From assembly GCA_004325065.1 (NCBI GenBank), contig PITI01000447.1:1-12298 (forward strand): a DNA stretch of 12,298 nucleotides, in the 5' to 3' direction. Source of the stretch: Hamiltosporidium magnivora. Lineage: Eukaryota; Microsporidia; Dubosqiidae. Every line of letters begins with the position of its first letter. The stretch's first letter is position 1. The notes below the pieces were generated by a model. It searched no databases and had not been told where the DNA came from. It was given only the letters and a program-made list of their open reading frames with translations. Below are positions 1-8,143 of the stretch, piece after piece. Made by a program: the position numbers and the translations under genes.

Positions 1-812
1 AATTACTAAATATTTTTACATTCGAATTATCTATAGACAAATCACACATGTGCAGTTTCTTTATATTGCCTATATATTATTTTCGAAATAAGGCCTTTAA
101 TGAATACAAAACACATTCTGAATCCAAATTGTCTTCATTAGTGGTTCTAAAGTCAAAATTTTGATTATTTTCCGAAAGTTTTAAAAAATACATCGTTCTT
201 CCAACATTCCGAAGATATAATTCCGTAATATAAAAAATCCGAGTTACAGAACGGCTTAATTTTAAATTAACAATTGCATCGAAGTACACTTCTTTAAGAC
301 ATACCATAATATTTATTAGTTCATAAACATAATGATAATCCGCAATATTTTTTGGCGTGAACCTGAAATATTTAACAGATTCGTTTTTATCGCAAATTTT
401 ATTTTCTATAAATAAATCGGAGAAACTTATTTCTAAGCTTTCAAGACCATCAACATTAAAAACATCTGTTAGAAAACCCGAAGTTATTTTGGAATTTTCA
501 ATTACAATTTCTTTTATATCTTTTTTTAAAAATATTATCTTTATACGTGAATTTTTTAGCATGTAATTCATCCAAAGTAATTGAAATATTACAAAAACAT
601 CCATTGTAGTCATAGAAACACTTATATTCCAAATAGAACGATCTAAATTTTGAATATTCTATAATTTTAACTTTATTCATAAATTTATCACTGTCAAGTA
701 ATTTTAAATAGAAATCTCTGTTATTGTCTTTTATCATTTTATTGCGACAAATTGATTCTTTGCTGGAAATTCTTGATATGGATGTATTAAATTTTCTATT
801 ATATTTTCTCAT
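1..812 (-). pseudogene. Decayed leucine-rich-repeat-like gene, 3' part (frameshift plus stop, runs off left edge)
   Basis: Two overlapping minus-strand frames belong together. The first starts at ATG 812 (MRKYNRK...) and stays open to about 498. The second is open from about 613 to a TAA at 77-79. They join naturally at a run of seven T at 521-527 (A on the coding strand): the residues before it (DNIFKK) continue in the other frame as DIKEIVIENSKIT, and a one-base length change there would connect them. Irregular leucine-rich-repeat strands follow, such as GLESLEIS, SVKYFRFT, CLKEVYFD and TELYLRN. After the TAA at 77 the same frame stays open to the window edge and still looks like a repeat (NIKKLHMCDLSID), so the stop probably truncates a longer gene. 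No signal peptide or catalytic motif is visible. Microsporidia carry expanded families of such proteins, but the exact family is not recognised. A sequencing error in the homopolymer is possible for the frameshift, but not for the terminal stop. Confidence 0.6.
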
Positions 813-877
813 ATATTAATATTATTCATATCCATGATTTTAATAATTTCATATTCTTTTCTCGAAACTTTGTTTTC

Positions 878-1555
878 CTAGAATATAATTTCTGCAATTT
901 TTCTTAGATGATCTTGAAATATTGAATTTGTTATGATTTTAGATTTTATGAAAACAATTTTTTTTAAATCGACAAAATTTAAATTCCTGTTAATAGTTTC
1001 AACGGTTTTGTCATATATTGAACCCAAATAGAAAATAATCTCATCAATCTTCTTTTTTAGATTTTCTAAAACAAAACAAAACGCATTCGTATTTTTTTCA
1101 TTCGGATTAGGTATATGCAAATATTTTATATCAAGTGTATTTAGCAAAAGGGCAAATAAATTTAGACTTTTTGAATTTACGGCGACCTTTTCACAAAAGA
1201 ATACATTAAAGTTGTCATTTATAATCAAAAAATGCGTTTTATCATTGGTATATAAACCTTCGTGGTCATTATAAAAGTAACTCTGCTTTTCCTTTAAAAA
1301 ATAAGGATTAACTGAATTTATTTCAAACTTCATAATTTTAAAATATTCTTGTGATATTATTTTATATAATTTATGTGAAAAATAGTCTTGCTTTGTAAAA
1401 TGAAACGAAATATTTTTGCTATCCAGAGTGTTCATTTCATTAGACTTTACTAAAGAATACAAAATTGCTTTTAATGCATCCCGCAATTTATTATCATATT
1501 TTACTCGAAAATATTCTAAAAAATACAATATTGTGTAAAAGTTGTCAATTGTCAT
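878..1555 (-). CDS. Leucine-rich-repeat-like hypothetical protein, intact 225-residue segment
   Basis: This minus-strand frame begins at ATG 1555 (MTIDNFYTILYFLEYF) and ends at TAG 878-880. The frame is open upstream of the ATG back to a TGA near 1608, but it contains no earlier ATG. The protein is rich in K, N, I, F and L, with no clear signal peptide. It has two repeat-like strands, LDIKYLHI (residues about 141-148) and DLKKIVFI (about 196-203). After the TAG the frame stays open for 22 codons to a TGA at 809-811, and the next segment starts at ATG 812. That suggests this is the middle of a longer decayed gene rather than a free-standing one. Function is unknown. It could instead be an independent short paralogue next to a dead one; transcription data would decide. 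Confidence 0.55.
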   Translation of the reverse strand: MTIDNFYTILYFLEYFRVKYDNKLRDALKAILYSLVKSNEMNTLDSKNISFHFTKQDYFSHKLYKIISQEYFKIMKFEINSVNPYFLKEKQSYFYNDHEGLYTNDKTHFLIINDNFNVFFCEKVAVNSKSLNLFALLLNTLDIKYLHIPNPNEKNTNAFCFVLENLKKKIDEIIFYLGSIYDKTVETINRNLNFVDLKKIVFIKSKIITNSIFQDHLRKIAEIIF

Positions 1556-1616
1556 TGTATCATCCAATAAATAATAAGAAATTAAAAATTCATTAATATT
1601 ATGAAATCAGATTTCT

Positions 1617-1976
1617 TTATATGATGACACAAATATATTTCGATATTTGATTTCGTAGCGTATAAATTTTAAAATATTTCAAAATTAAGACTGATTCTAT
1701 CCATAAATAATATGGCACACGTATCATATTGTCCAGTTTCCTGTTTAATAAATATTTTTCTTGTCAAACCCTTTTCTGCATTTCATTATCCATATTTCTT
1801 TTGATTAGACACAGACATTCGGTTCTAATTTTTTTTATAATTGGAGATGAACACGATTCTTCATAATTTATTAAGAAGTAAAATGCTACAACCTTTTCAC
1901 TCGAAAAATTAATACACATGAAAATTAACGGTTTATAGAATAGCTTTATGTAAAAAAGCAGCAGATGCAATTTCAT
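1617..1976 (-). pseudogene. Upstream fragment of the decayed leucine-rich-repeat-like gene
   Basis: The minus-strand frame from ATG 1976 (MKLHLLLFYIKLFYK) runs 70 codons to a TGA at 1764-1766. It then continues in the same frame for 48 more codons (QEKYLLNRKLDNMIRV...) to a TAA at 1617-1619. The frame is open further upstream to about 2018, but only with a GTG. The N-terminus after the ATG is hydrophobic and could be a signal sequence or simply AT-driven composition. The open stretch beyond the stop, its orientation and its position directly upstream of the 878-1555 segment fit a broken 5' part of the same gene. No domain is recognised. Confidence 0.4.
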
Positions 1977-2018
1977 AATTTTTTTAAAAAAATCTGTATA
2001 TATAGATTTAAAATCCAC

Positions 2019-2568
2019 TTACTATTTTAGTTTTAATTGGAAGAATTTTCTATTTTGTTTCATTGAAATCTAAAAATGAATCTATTTATTCTCAATTTTC
2101 ATAATATTATAAAATATGGTAGAATTTCAAACATTCAAAAGTCGAAATAAAAAGGAATTTGAATTATTTCGATTTATCAAACTATTAACCTCTAATACAT
2201 TTTTTTATAAAATTCAAAAGATACACGAAAATTTTTTTATGTTCGATTGTTCTTTGTAAATTAGAAAATGAACGATAAAGTGTTCTTTAAATTTTAGCAA
2301 AGTTTTAAATGACAAATTACTTAAAAAATTAGATTTTTTATTTTTCTAGAATTTCTTTCTATAAAAAAATTGAAAACTAGATTATTCGTAGAATAACAAT
2401 AATATTTCTTCAAATGACAGCTTTTTCTTTTATTCGTTTACTTATTACAAATAATCCATTAAAAAAATGTTAAAGAAAGAACAGATGATAGAGTATAAAA
2501 CATATATTGTTGATTCTATATATTATATAAGCCAAAATAAATTCATTTATATTAAAAACAAAATTAAT
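2019..2568. other. AT-rich stretch without a supported gene
   Basis: Very A/T-rich sequence between the decayed repeat-protein gene and transposon remnant R1 copy A. Frames on both strands are closed by frequent stops. I see no RNA gene, tandem repeat or strong hairpin. Confidence 0.5.
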
Positions 2569-3390
2569 CTATAGATATAAAAATGAATGTATGTGTGTAG
2601 GTGAGTTTTTCCAAAGACTGTAAATAAAGGATGTTATTTTTTCAAAAAAGGGGAAAATTTTTTCATCACATCTTTTTATAACAATGGCAAGTGTTATAGT
2701 TGTTTGAATGACATTAACGCAGTTCTAGGTTTAACATAAATACCGATTACCCTAACACACCATGGGTACCCTCTACGATACCTACATACCAGCCCTTTCA
2801 TCTAAAATGTATGAAGAACCCAATTAATGAGCAATGCAGTTACCCAGTATTCGTTAATGTCGTTAAATAGAGTGTGATCGAAGGCCTAAGTCCTCCTGGG
2901 CTCCATAGAGACCATCACAATTCCCATTTACTCTACACTTACCGAAAATAATAAACTTCGCGCTAAGATATATCTCGGTAACTTCCATATGATCCACCTA
3001 GACAGTGCAATTTCATACCTACAGATATAGTCTGTTACTTACCTATCCTGGTCTTAAAGGGTTTTGTTTTTATATACCCAGACGCTAAATCTTTTACTCG
3101 TGTGAGAAAGGCCAGGTTTCTATGCTTTTAGGCGGCAATCACCTATAAATTCAGCCGTGGTCTAAGATTTATTTACATAAGGAACTTCAAAATAGATTTG
3201 AAAAGGTTCGGAAATTTCTTGGCCTTCTCCTCCTGATACAAACTCGAATAGAACAACCGAAAATGCCATGTGGTTTTATCCTCACCCAAAACCCAGGCAA
3301 CAATCTCTCCATCAATTCCATATACTCATCGACAAGCAGATATTTTTTATTGAGGTTAACTTCTCTCCGCCATTAATACGAACCATAATA
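2569..3390 (-). mobile_element. Degenerate transposon remnant, repeat R1 copy A (possibly Merlin/ISXO2-like)
   Basis: This block is visibly richer in G/C than its flanks. Its reverse complement aligns along about 450-500 bases with 6720-7245, with many short exact matches in the same order; one is AACCTAGAACTGC, read on the minus strand near 2721-2733. The reading frame is destroyed. A 61-codon frame (3187-3372) contains YMELMER, GFWV and CSIR, which recalls the N-terminal zinc-binding region of Merlin/ISXO2-type transposases. A second open stretch (about 2569-2735) contains TITLAIVIKRC, matched by ITYAAVLKRC in copy B, which resembles the region between the first and second acidic residues of that family. 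The DDE triad cannot be placed, and no terminal inverted repeats or target duplications were found. Homology of the two copies is clear; the family name is a guess. Confidence 0.65.
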
Positions 3391-3458
3391 ATATATTTTT
3401 AAGAAAAAAATACACAGAAAAGATTTTATAATAAGTTTAATTAAAGCATTAACTGGGT

Positions 3459-3987
3459 TTATTCTAAAGTCTTAGTATGTTTCGAATTTTGGTCAAATGC
3501 ATTTATAGTTGATTGTAGTGTAAAATAAAACACCAGAGGCGTTGAAACGAGCACGATGAAAATAACTATGAACCAAAAGTAAAACCAGAAATTTTTATTG
3601 ATAGCTATATTAGCATTTCTGCAAAGTGGATTGCCAATTGCTTGGATTATAAAATTTCCAACATCTGATTCCTCTTGAATTTCATTTGTTATTAGAACAT
3701 TGACCTTTGTTTCGGTGTTTGAATTTATGGAACCATACTCTATGGAAGACGTCGTTCCAATGTTTCCAGTTCTAAGAATGCATTTATATTCTGTTTCTCT
3801 GCAAATATAGGTATTTTCGCTTCATAATTTGAGGGTTTTCTACCGATAAGTATATTTTTAAAATCCATTACAGCTGAATCTATATCAATCGTTTCTGATT
3901 TTGTGCCGTAAAAATGTTGAGATCATAAAATTTTATCGTTTCTTTGTTTTATAATGCAGAAATGCAAGAAATATCTTTGTTTTTCAT
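3459..3987 (-). pseudogene. Decayed gene for a single-pass membrane protein
   Basis: No long ATG-initiated frame exists, yet a coherent protein of about 176 residues can be followed. ATG 3987 (MKNKDISCISAL) runs to an in-frame TAA at 3949-3951. The same frame resumes (NKETIKFYDLNIF), shifts at the five-A run 3910-3914, continues through TIDIDSAVMDFKNILIGR, and shifts again near the four-T run 3814-3817. It then stays open for about 120 codons to TAA 3459-3461. The last part has a polar domain with three cysteines (YICRETEYKC, GNPLCRN), then a strong membrane helix beginning FWFYFWFIVIFIVLV. A short polar tail ends in KHTKTLE. There is no N-terminal signal peptide. Base composition is richer than the flanks, as for coding DNA. 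No family is recognised. It lies directly upstream of R1 copy A on the same strand. Confidence 0.65.
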
Positions 3988-3994
3988 GGTGGGG
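3988..3994 (-). promoter_or_regulatory. CCC-type start-proximal motif
   Basis: Immediately 5' of the ATG at 3987 the minus strand reads CCCCACC. C or G triplets just upstream of start codons are known from microsporidian genes. In this AT-rich DNA a CCCC run is conspicuous, and it supports the chosen start of the decayed membrane-protein gene. Confidence 0.45.
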
Positions 3995-3999
3995 ATTAT

Positions 4000-5285
4000 A
4001 AATCATGATGATATTAAATTAAATATCAAAAAACTTAATCAGTAAATTAAATTTTCTTTAACCATCACACTATCTTTTTAAATATATTCTATCAGAATTT
4101 CTTACATTTATCTTATTATAATGTTAGAATTATTCAATATTTAAAAAACAAAAAAATTGTTTATAATTACAGTCTAAATATGACAATTTTGGGAACGAAT
4201 AAAACTTTGCTAAATAAAATAAAGTAAACAAAACTTTATTTTTAATTCTATCATAAAAAAATCTGTATATATTTAAATTAAAGACTAATAAGATTAAGAT
4301 AATTTGATAATTATAAAACATGATATTTTAAGATTCTGCCATAATTATGCTTATAAAGTTTTCTTTTTTAAAATCAAATTAATAATTATAAATAGCTTTT
4401 AACATAATTCATAATTTGTAACTTTCTCCATGTCTATTTTCTTTGATTTTTTTGCAGCAAATTTATTAGAGTTGAATTATTTTATTTTATCTTGAAGTAA
4501 AACTAAATTTTGGTTGCAATAGATTTCGTACAAAAGTTGAATTTTAATTTTTTAAGAGTCGGGATTTTGTTTTCAATAATTACACAATAATAATTTGAAA
4601 TATTTTGCAATGATGATATTCTTTTATATATATTTATTATATTCTAGTGTTCATAAATTAAACATATTTGATCTTAGTTTCAGTCAAATCTTTTTCAAAT
4701 AAGAAATTATTAATAAATTATGCTTTGTCTCTAATATTTCTGGAACACAAAAACCTGGTATAAAATAATGAGACAAACATAATTTTCAGGATTAAATTTT
4801 ATAGAAATTTATATTATAGAATTGCAAACTTTTAGTAAAACGAATCGACTTTAACATCTTTCGTTTTAAACTTCAACATACTTAATAAACAAATTATAAA
4901 AAAAAATATAACAAAGAAAAAAAGTTATGTGTCTAGTTTCTTTGTCTATTTCTATGGTTTCTCTTAACTGTGCATATTTTTTTCAAATTCGATTCTCTTT
5001 ATATATTTTGCGCATGAGCCTCATTTAAATATATCGAGTGTAAATTAAGATTGAAATTTTTTTCTTTGAGGCGCATAATTCCGTTTCTAGCGTATGCCAT
5101 AGCAAATTATTTGTATATAGATATTTGCATTCGTTGTATGTTCTGTTTTATCTTTTTTTTTTCGCTTCCCTTTAATTTTACCTTGATTCTATTCTTCTTT
5201 CTTCATACAATAAAACACTTGTATTTTCGCTTTAAGTTCTTTTGACTTAATATATATCATTTTGGAATTTTATTATGTGACTTAT
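4000..5285. other. AT-rich stretch without a supported gene
   Basis: Only short frames occur, for example a 63-codon frame on the minus strand at 4130-4321. A phenylalanine-rich plus-strand frame, open about 5016-5245, has no ATG at its head. At this composition both lengths are expected by chance. No RNA gene or tandem repeat is visible. Confidence 0.45.
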
Positions 5286-5408
5286 AAGGTATTAAAGATG
5301 TGTTTTTATCAAAATACCATAATAACCATAATAATTTATGGGTTAAACTGCATTATTATATATTATCGGAGGCTTTGACTGTTAAGTAATACCTTTGTTT
5401 GAATTTAT

Positions 5409-5446
5409 AAAGTCTGAATTGCATCTTGGAATGTAATTCAGACTTT
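5409..5446. repeat. Strong hairpin (inverted repeat)
   Basis: AAAGTCTGAATT (5409-5420) is repeated exactly as its reverse complement AATTCAGACTTT (5435-5446). Pairing continues inward through a G-T position to CAT/ATG, giving about 16 paired positions around a six-base loop (CTTGGA). Outside, TTTAT and ATAAA can extend the stem past a bulge. No gene ends here, so a terminator role is unsupported; it may be a small foldback element. Confidence 0.7.
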
Positions 5447-5725
5447 AATAAACGTTTTCTTAGTTAATTCTCGACTGAAATCGGTATGCAATCGAGTAAT
5501 ATTTTATAATTCATATTTTTCGCTATTTTGGTATATTTTTTTATTTTCGCATATTTACTTATTAATAATTTCTCTAATCATATAGTTAGATTCATTTTTA
5601 AGACATAATTTAAGTTCTTCTGATTTGCATATGAAAAAGTGAAATCGGTTATTTCCTGATATTCTCGTCGTAGCTGAATATTTTCTTGCTCATAGTTTCT
5701 GAAAATTTTATATATTAAAAATTGG

Positions 5726-5775
5726 CTTTAGAGCAGTATTTTTTTCTGAGCAATAAGAGAATATTGCTTCTAAAG
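5726..5775. repeat. Imperfect hairpin with 15-bp stem
   Basis: CTTTAGAGCAGTATT (5726-5740) pairs with AATATTGCTTCTAAAG (5760-5775), with one bulged T and one G-T position, around a 19-base loop. No neighbouring gene explains it. Confidence 0.55.
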
Positions 5776-5850
5776 TAACATAATATAGATTCGTAACCTG
5801 GTATAATGTTTTTTCTCTATGAATATTTTCAGTAAATTACTTCAGGTAAC

Positions 5851-5870
5851 AAGCACAATGTGACGTGCTT
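5851..5870. repeat. Small hairpin
   Basis: AAGCAC (5851-5856) and GTGCTT (5865-5870) form a perfect six-pair stem around an eight-base loop. It is short, so chance is possible. Confidence 0.35.
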
Positions 5871-5875
5871 AAAAC

Positions 5876-6719
5876 GACATAATTATTATTTGAAGTTTTT
5901 CATTTTGATATATATACATCGGACTCGTTTTTTTAAAGTTTTTCTAGAGTTATTCATATTTCAATTTAATATTTAACAGGATGCGAGCTTTTCAGTGTGA
6001 AAAATAGATTGAGCTAACTTAAGAATTTCGATTGTTCCATTTAAAGTTAATTTTTATGTATTTATTCTGCAAAATCAAAATTACAAAACTATAGATTAGG
6101 TACGATGCGGTTTCATTCAACTCCTTTCGATCACATATTTAGATTGATAAAATTTTTTTATATTCTGGCTTATAATTATCTTAGTTGGTAGCTAAAATAG
6201 ATTCAATGCAGATCTTAACACAGATAAATCCGTCAATTCTCTCTGATTACTGTTATAAATAATCTATTCTCTGATCGCATGAAAAAAAGGTAGTACAAAA
6301 ATTTCCAGATTAATTTTATGTGACCTTTGATCAAACATTTATAAAAGGCACATATTTTATTTTTACTAAGAAACTACGCAATTAGTCGTCGTCGCGAGCT
6401 CATTATTCCTAAAATTTTATAACATTTAAGACATGTAAGTGATTGATAGCTCAAACAAGCTTCGTAAGTAGAACTGATTTATTGAAATATATTAGTAAAC
6501 CAAAGTCTAGTGAAAATAGTTGAACAGAAATTCTTAATCAATTTTATGGAACTTAACTTGCTAGATAACAAACAAAAGAAAGCTACTCTCCAGATTATGG
6601 CAATTATTCATCTGATAAAATAAATTATTGTATTTATATTTAAATTGATTAGTAATTTTAAAGAAATTTGTATTATTGTTTAAAAATTTTCAGAACAAAC
6701 CAGTACATAGTATATAAAA
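5876..6719. other. AT-rich stretch without a supported gene
   Basis: Frames on both strands are short. A slightly richer patch around 6380-6410 contains GTCGTCGTCGCGAGC but no extended open frame. No RNA gene is recognised. Confidence 0.4.
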
Positions 6720-7245
6720 TAATTCCTATAAATAGTAGTTACTAAACATTTTCTTGTGGCTATTGCTAGGTAAAAGCATGGGAAACTAGCCTTGCTCACC
6801 CGGGTTATAATACTTGGAGCCCGGAAGATATGAAAATATAATTAATTAAGCCAGGAAAGCCGAGATGCAGGTTATATCTGTTTGATGTAAAAATTTTCTA
6901 TCTAGATGGACCCATTGTAGTCGCCGAGATATATTTTAGCTGTTGATTATTTGGTTCTGTAAGTGTAAATTACGTGGGAATGCAGCATAGTCTTAGGTAG
7001 CTTAGGATAGGCTTCGGCCTTCTATATCTCTATGCAACAAGACAATGACGTCCCCAAGAAGTCGTCACGCTTATGAATTAATTTTATAGACCTTCTAGAT
7101 CAAAAGCTTTTGGAAGTACGTATCGCAGGAAGTAATGGTTGTGTGTTAGTGCAGTTAGATGTAAAACCTAGAACTGCTTTGATGTCATAAAAACAAGAAT
7201 AACTTATGCCGCCGTTTTAAAGAGATGTGATTTTTTTAAATAAAA
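6720..7245 (+). mobile_element. Degenerate transposon remnant, repeat R1 copy B (inverted relative to copy A)
   Basis: The plus strand here matches the reverse complement of copy A in order from about 6750 (TAAAAGCAT..GAAAC), through CCGAGATATAT (6924-6934) and CTTCGGCCTTC (7011-7021 region), to AACCTAGAACTGC and AGATGTGAT (about 7221-7229). Matching fades before 6720 and after 7245, so it is truncated at both ends. In the frame corresponding to copy A's TITLAIVIKRC it reads ITYAAVLKRCD, conserved at protein level with third-position changes. Upstream, LDGPIVVAEIYFS recalls the GG..VVEIDE block of ISXO2-like transposases, but the acidic pair is not intact. Several stops interrupt the frame. 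Repeat R2 begins about 60 bases downstream. Confidence 0.65.
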
Positions 7246-7302
7246 TGCAATACTATAATAACCTAACAAATGAGATTAAATCATCATCTTCAGCTTTATA
7301 CT

Positions 7303-7515
7303 CCACCACGAGTCTTGATGTTCTCAGTAATACCGCCAACCGGTTTTTTTCTAGTGGTTTTGTTTCCTTTTCAGGTTTCGTAACAAGGTTATTTCAAAGG
7401 GAGGGTGTTTAGCCCTTCCCTCAATCCCAACCGTGGAAGCCAGTCTCTTTTAGTCTTCTTAAAACACGCATAGAATACACCAAGCCAGTTCTGTTCTCAC
7501 ATATTTGGTAAAAAT
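7303..7515 (+). repeat. Dispersed repeat R2, copy 1 (possible structured RNA)
   Basis: This copy matches 11732-11945 along roughly 200 bases, with shared blocks AGTAATACCG, a T run, GGTTTCGTAACAAGG (7374-7388), GCCAGTC..TTTTAGTC and ACCAAGCC. Predicted helices are ACCG/CGGT (7332-7344) followed by seven T; TTCCTTT (7364-7370) with AAAGGGA (7396-7402); and GGGT/GCCC (7403-7415). The second helix differs in sequence from copy 2 but still pairs. A 61-codon open frame crosses it, but the T run is seven bases here and eight in copy 2, so that frame is not conserved and the repeat is probably non-coding. The 3' hairpin of copy 2 is poorly preserved here. Confidence 0.7.
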
Positions 7516-8143
7516 GAAATTAAATAAAGACTAATCATCAGCAGAAGTTTATAACAAGCAATAAAAAACATAAGTCAGAAATTTCATAAATTTTATATAT
7601 TATTTCTCTTTAAGCTTTTTATTGCAGTCTCCCTAGACTTTTAATGTTATTGATCGTTTTTAATTTAGTTTGGAATAAAAATGTCTAAAATTGGTTTTCA
7701 AAACAAACTGTTGAAGAACAATAAACTTTATAAATCCAAATTATGAATTATTCTGCAAATAAAAACGCATTAGATTAATTTATAAATATACTATTCTGAT
7801 CAATGATTTTGAAATTATAATATTGAATGTACAAATATATAGGTTATATAATTAACTTCTTATAATATTTGGGTCAGACTTACAATAATTATCTAATATG
7901 GTTCCTATTCGTTGTTTTAAAAAGCAATATAAGACGATAAAATATTTAATAATCACTTTTGAAGATTATAAAAAAAAATTCTATAAAATAATCTGTAAAT
8001 TTAGAATAGTAGGGCCTAATATACGATTTAAAAGTAACTTCAAACACTACAGTGGCATATCCTAACAGTCTGTTATAATAATTAAGTTAAAATATGATAA
8101 TAAAAACATTGCCTAAATAATTTAATTATAGAATCAAATTATT
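7516..8143. other. AT-rich stretch without a supported gene
   Basis: This is the 3' side of the gene that ends at 8144 and the flank of R2 copy 1. Only short frames and no repeats are seen. Confidence 0.45.

Noticed and set aside
357..566. Plus-strand 69-codon frame
   Set aside because: It is antisense to the repeat-protein segment on the minus strand, which has the better protein pattern.
4130..4321. Minus-strand 63-codon frame
   Set aside because: Composition is background-like and the length is expected by chance in such AT-rich DNA; it has no start motif or neighbour support.
5016..5245. Hydrophobic plus-strand frame suggesting a membrane protein
   Set aside because: There is no ATG at its head (TTG only), and its phenylalanine richness follows from T-rich DNA; kept only as a remark.
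4752..5807. Shared 12-mer AACCTGGTATAA near 4756 and 5797
   Set aside because: The match does not extend into either flank, so it is likely chance.
7379..7388. CGTAACAAGG in R2 resembles the conserved 3' end of small-subunit rRNA
   Set aside because: Only about ten bases match; the expected flanking helix 45 and upstream decoding-site sequence are absent, and R2 has its own different fold.
7227..7412. 61-codon plus-strand open frame
   Set aside because: It crosses the end of R1 copy B into R2 copy 1, begins at a GTG-type position rather than an ATG, and is not conserved in R2 copy 2, where the T run differs by one base.
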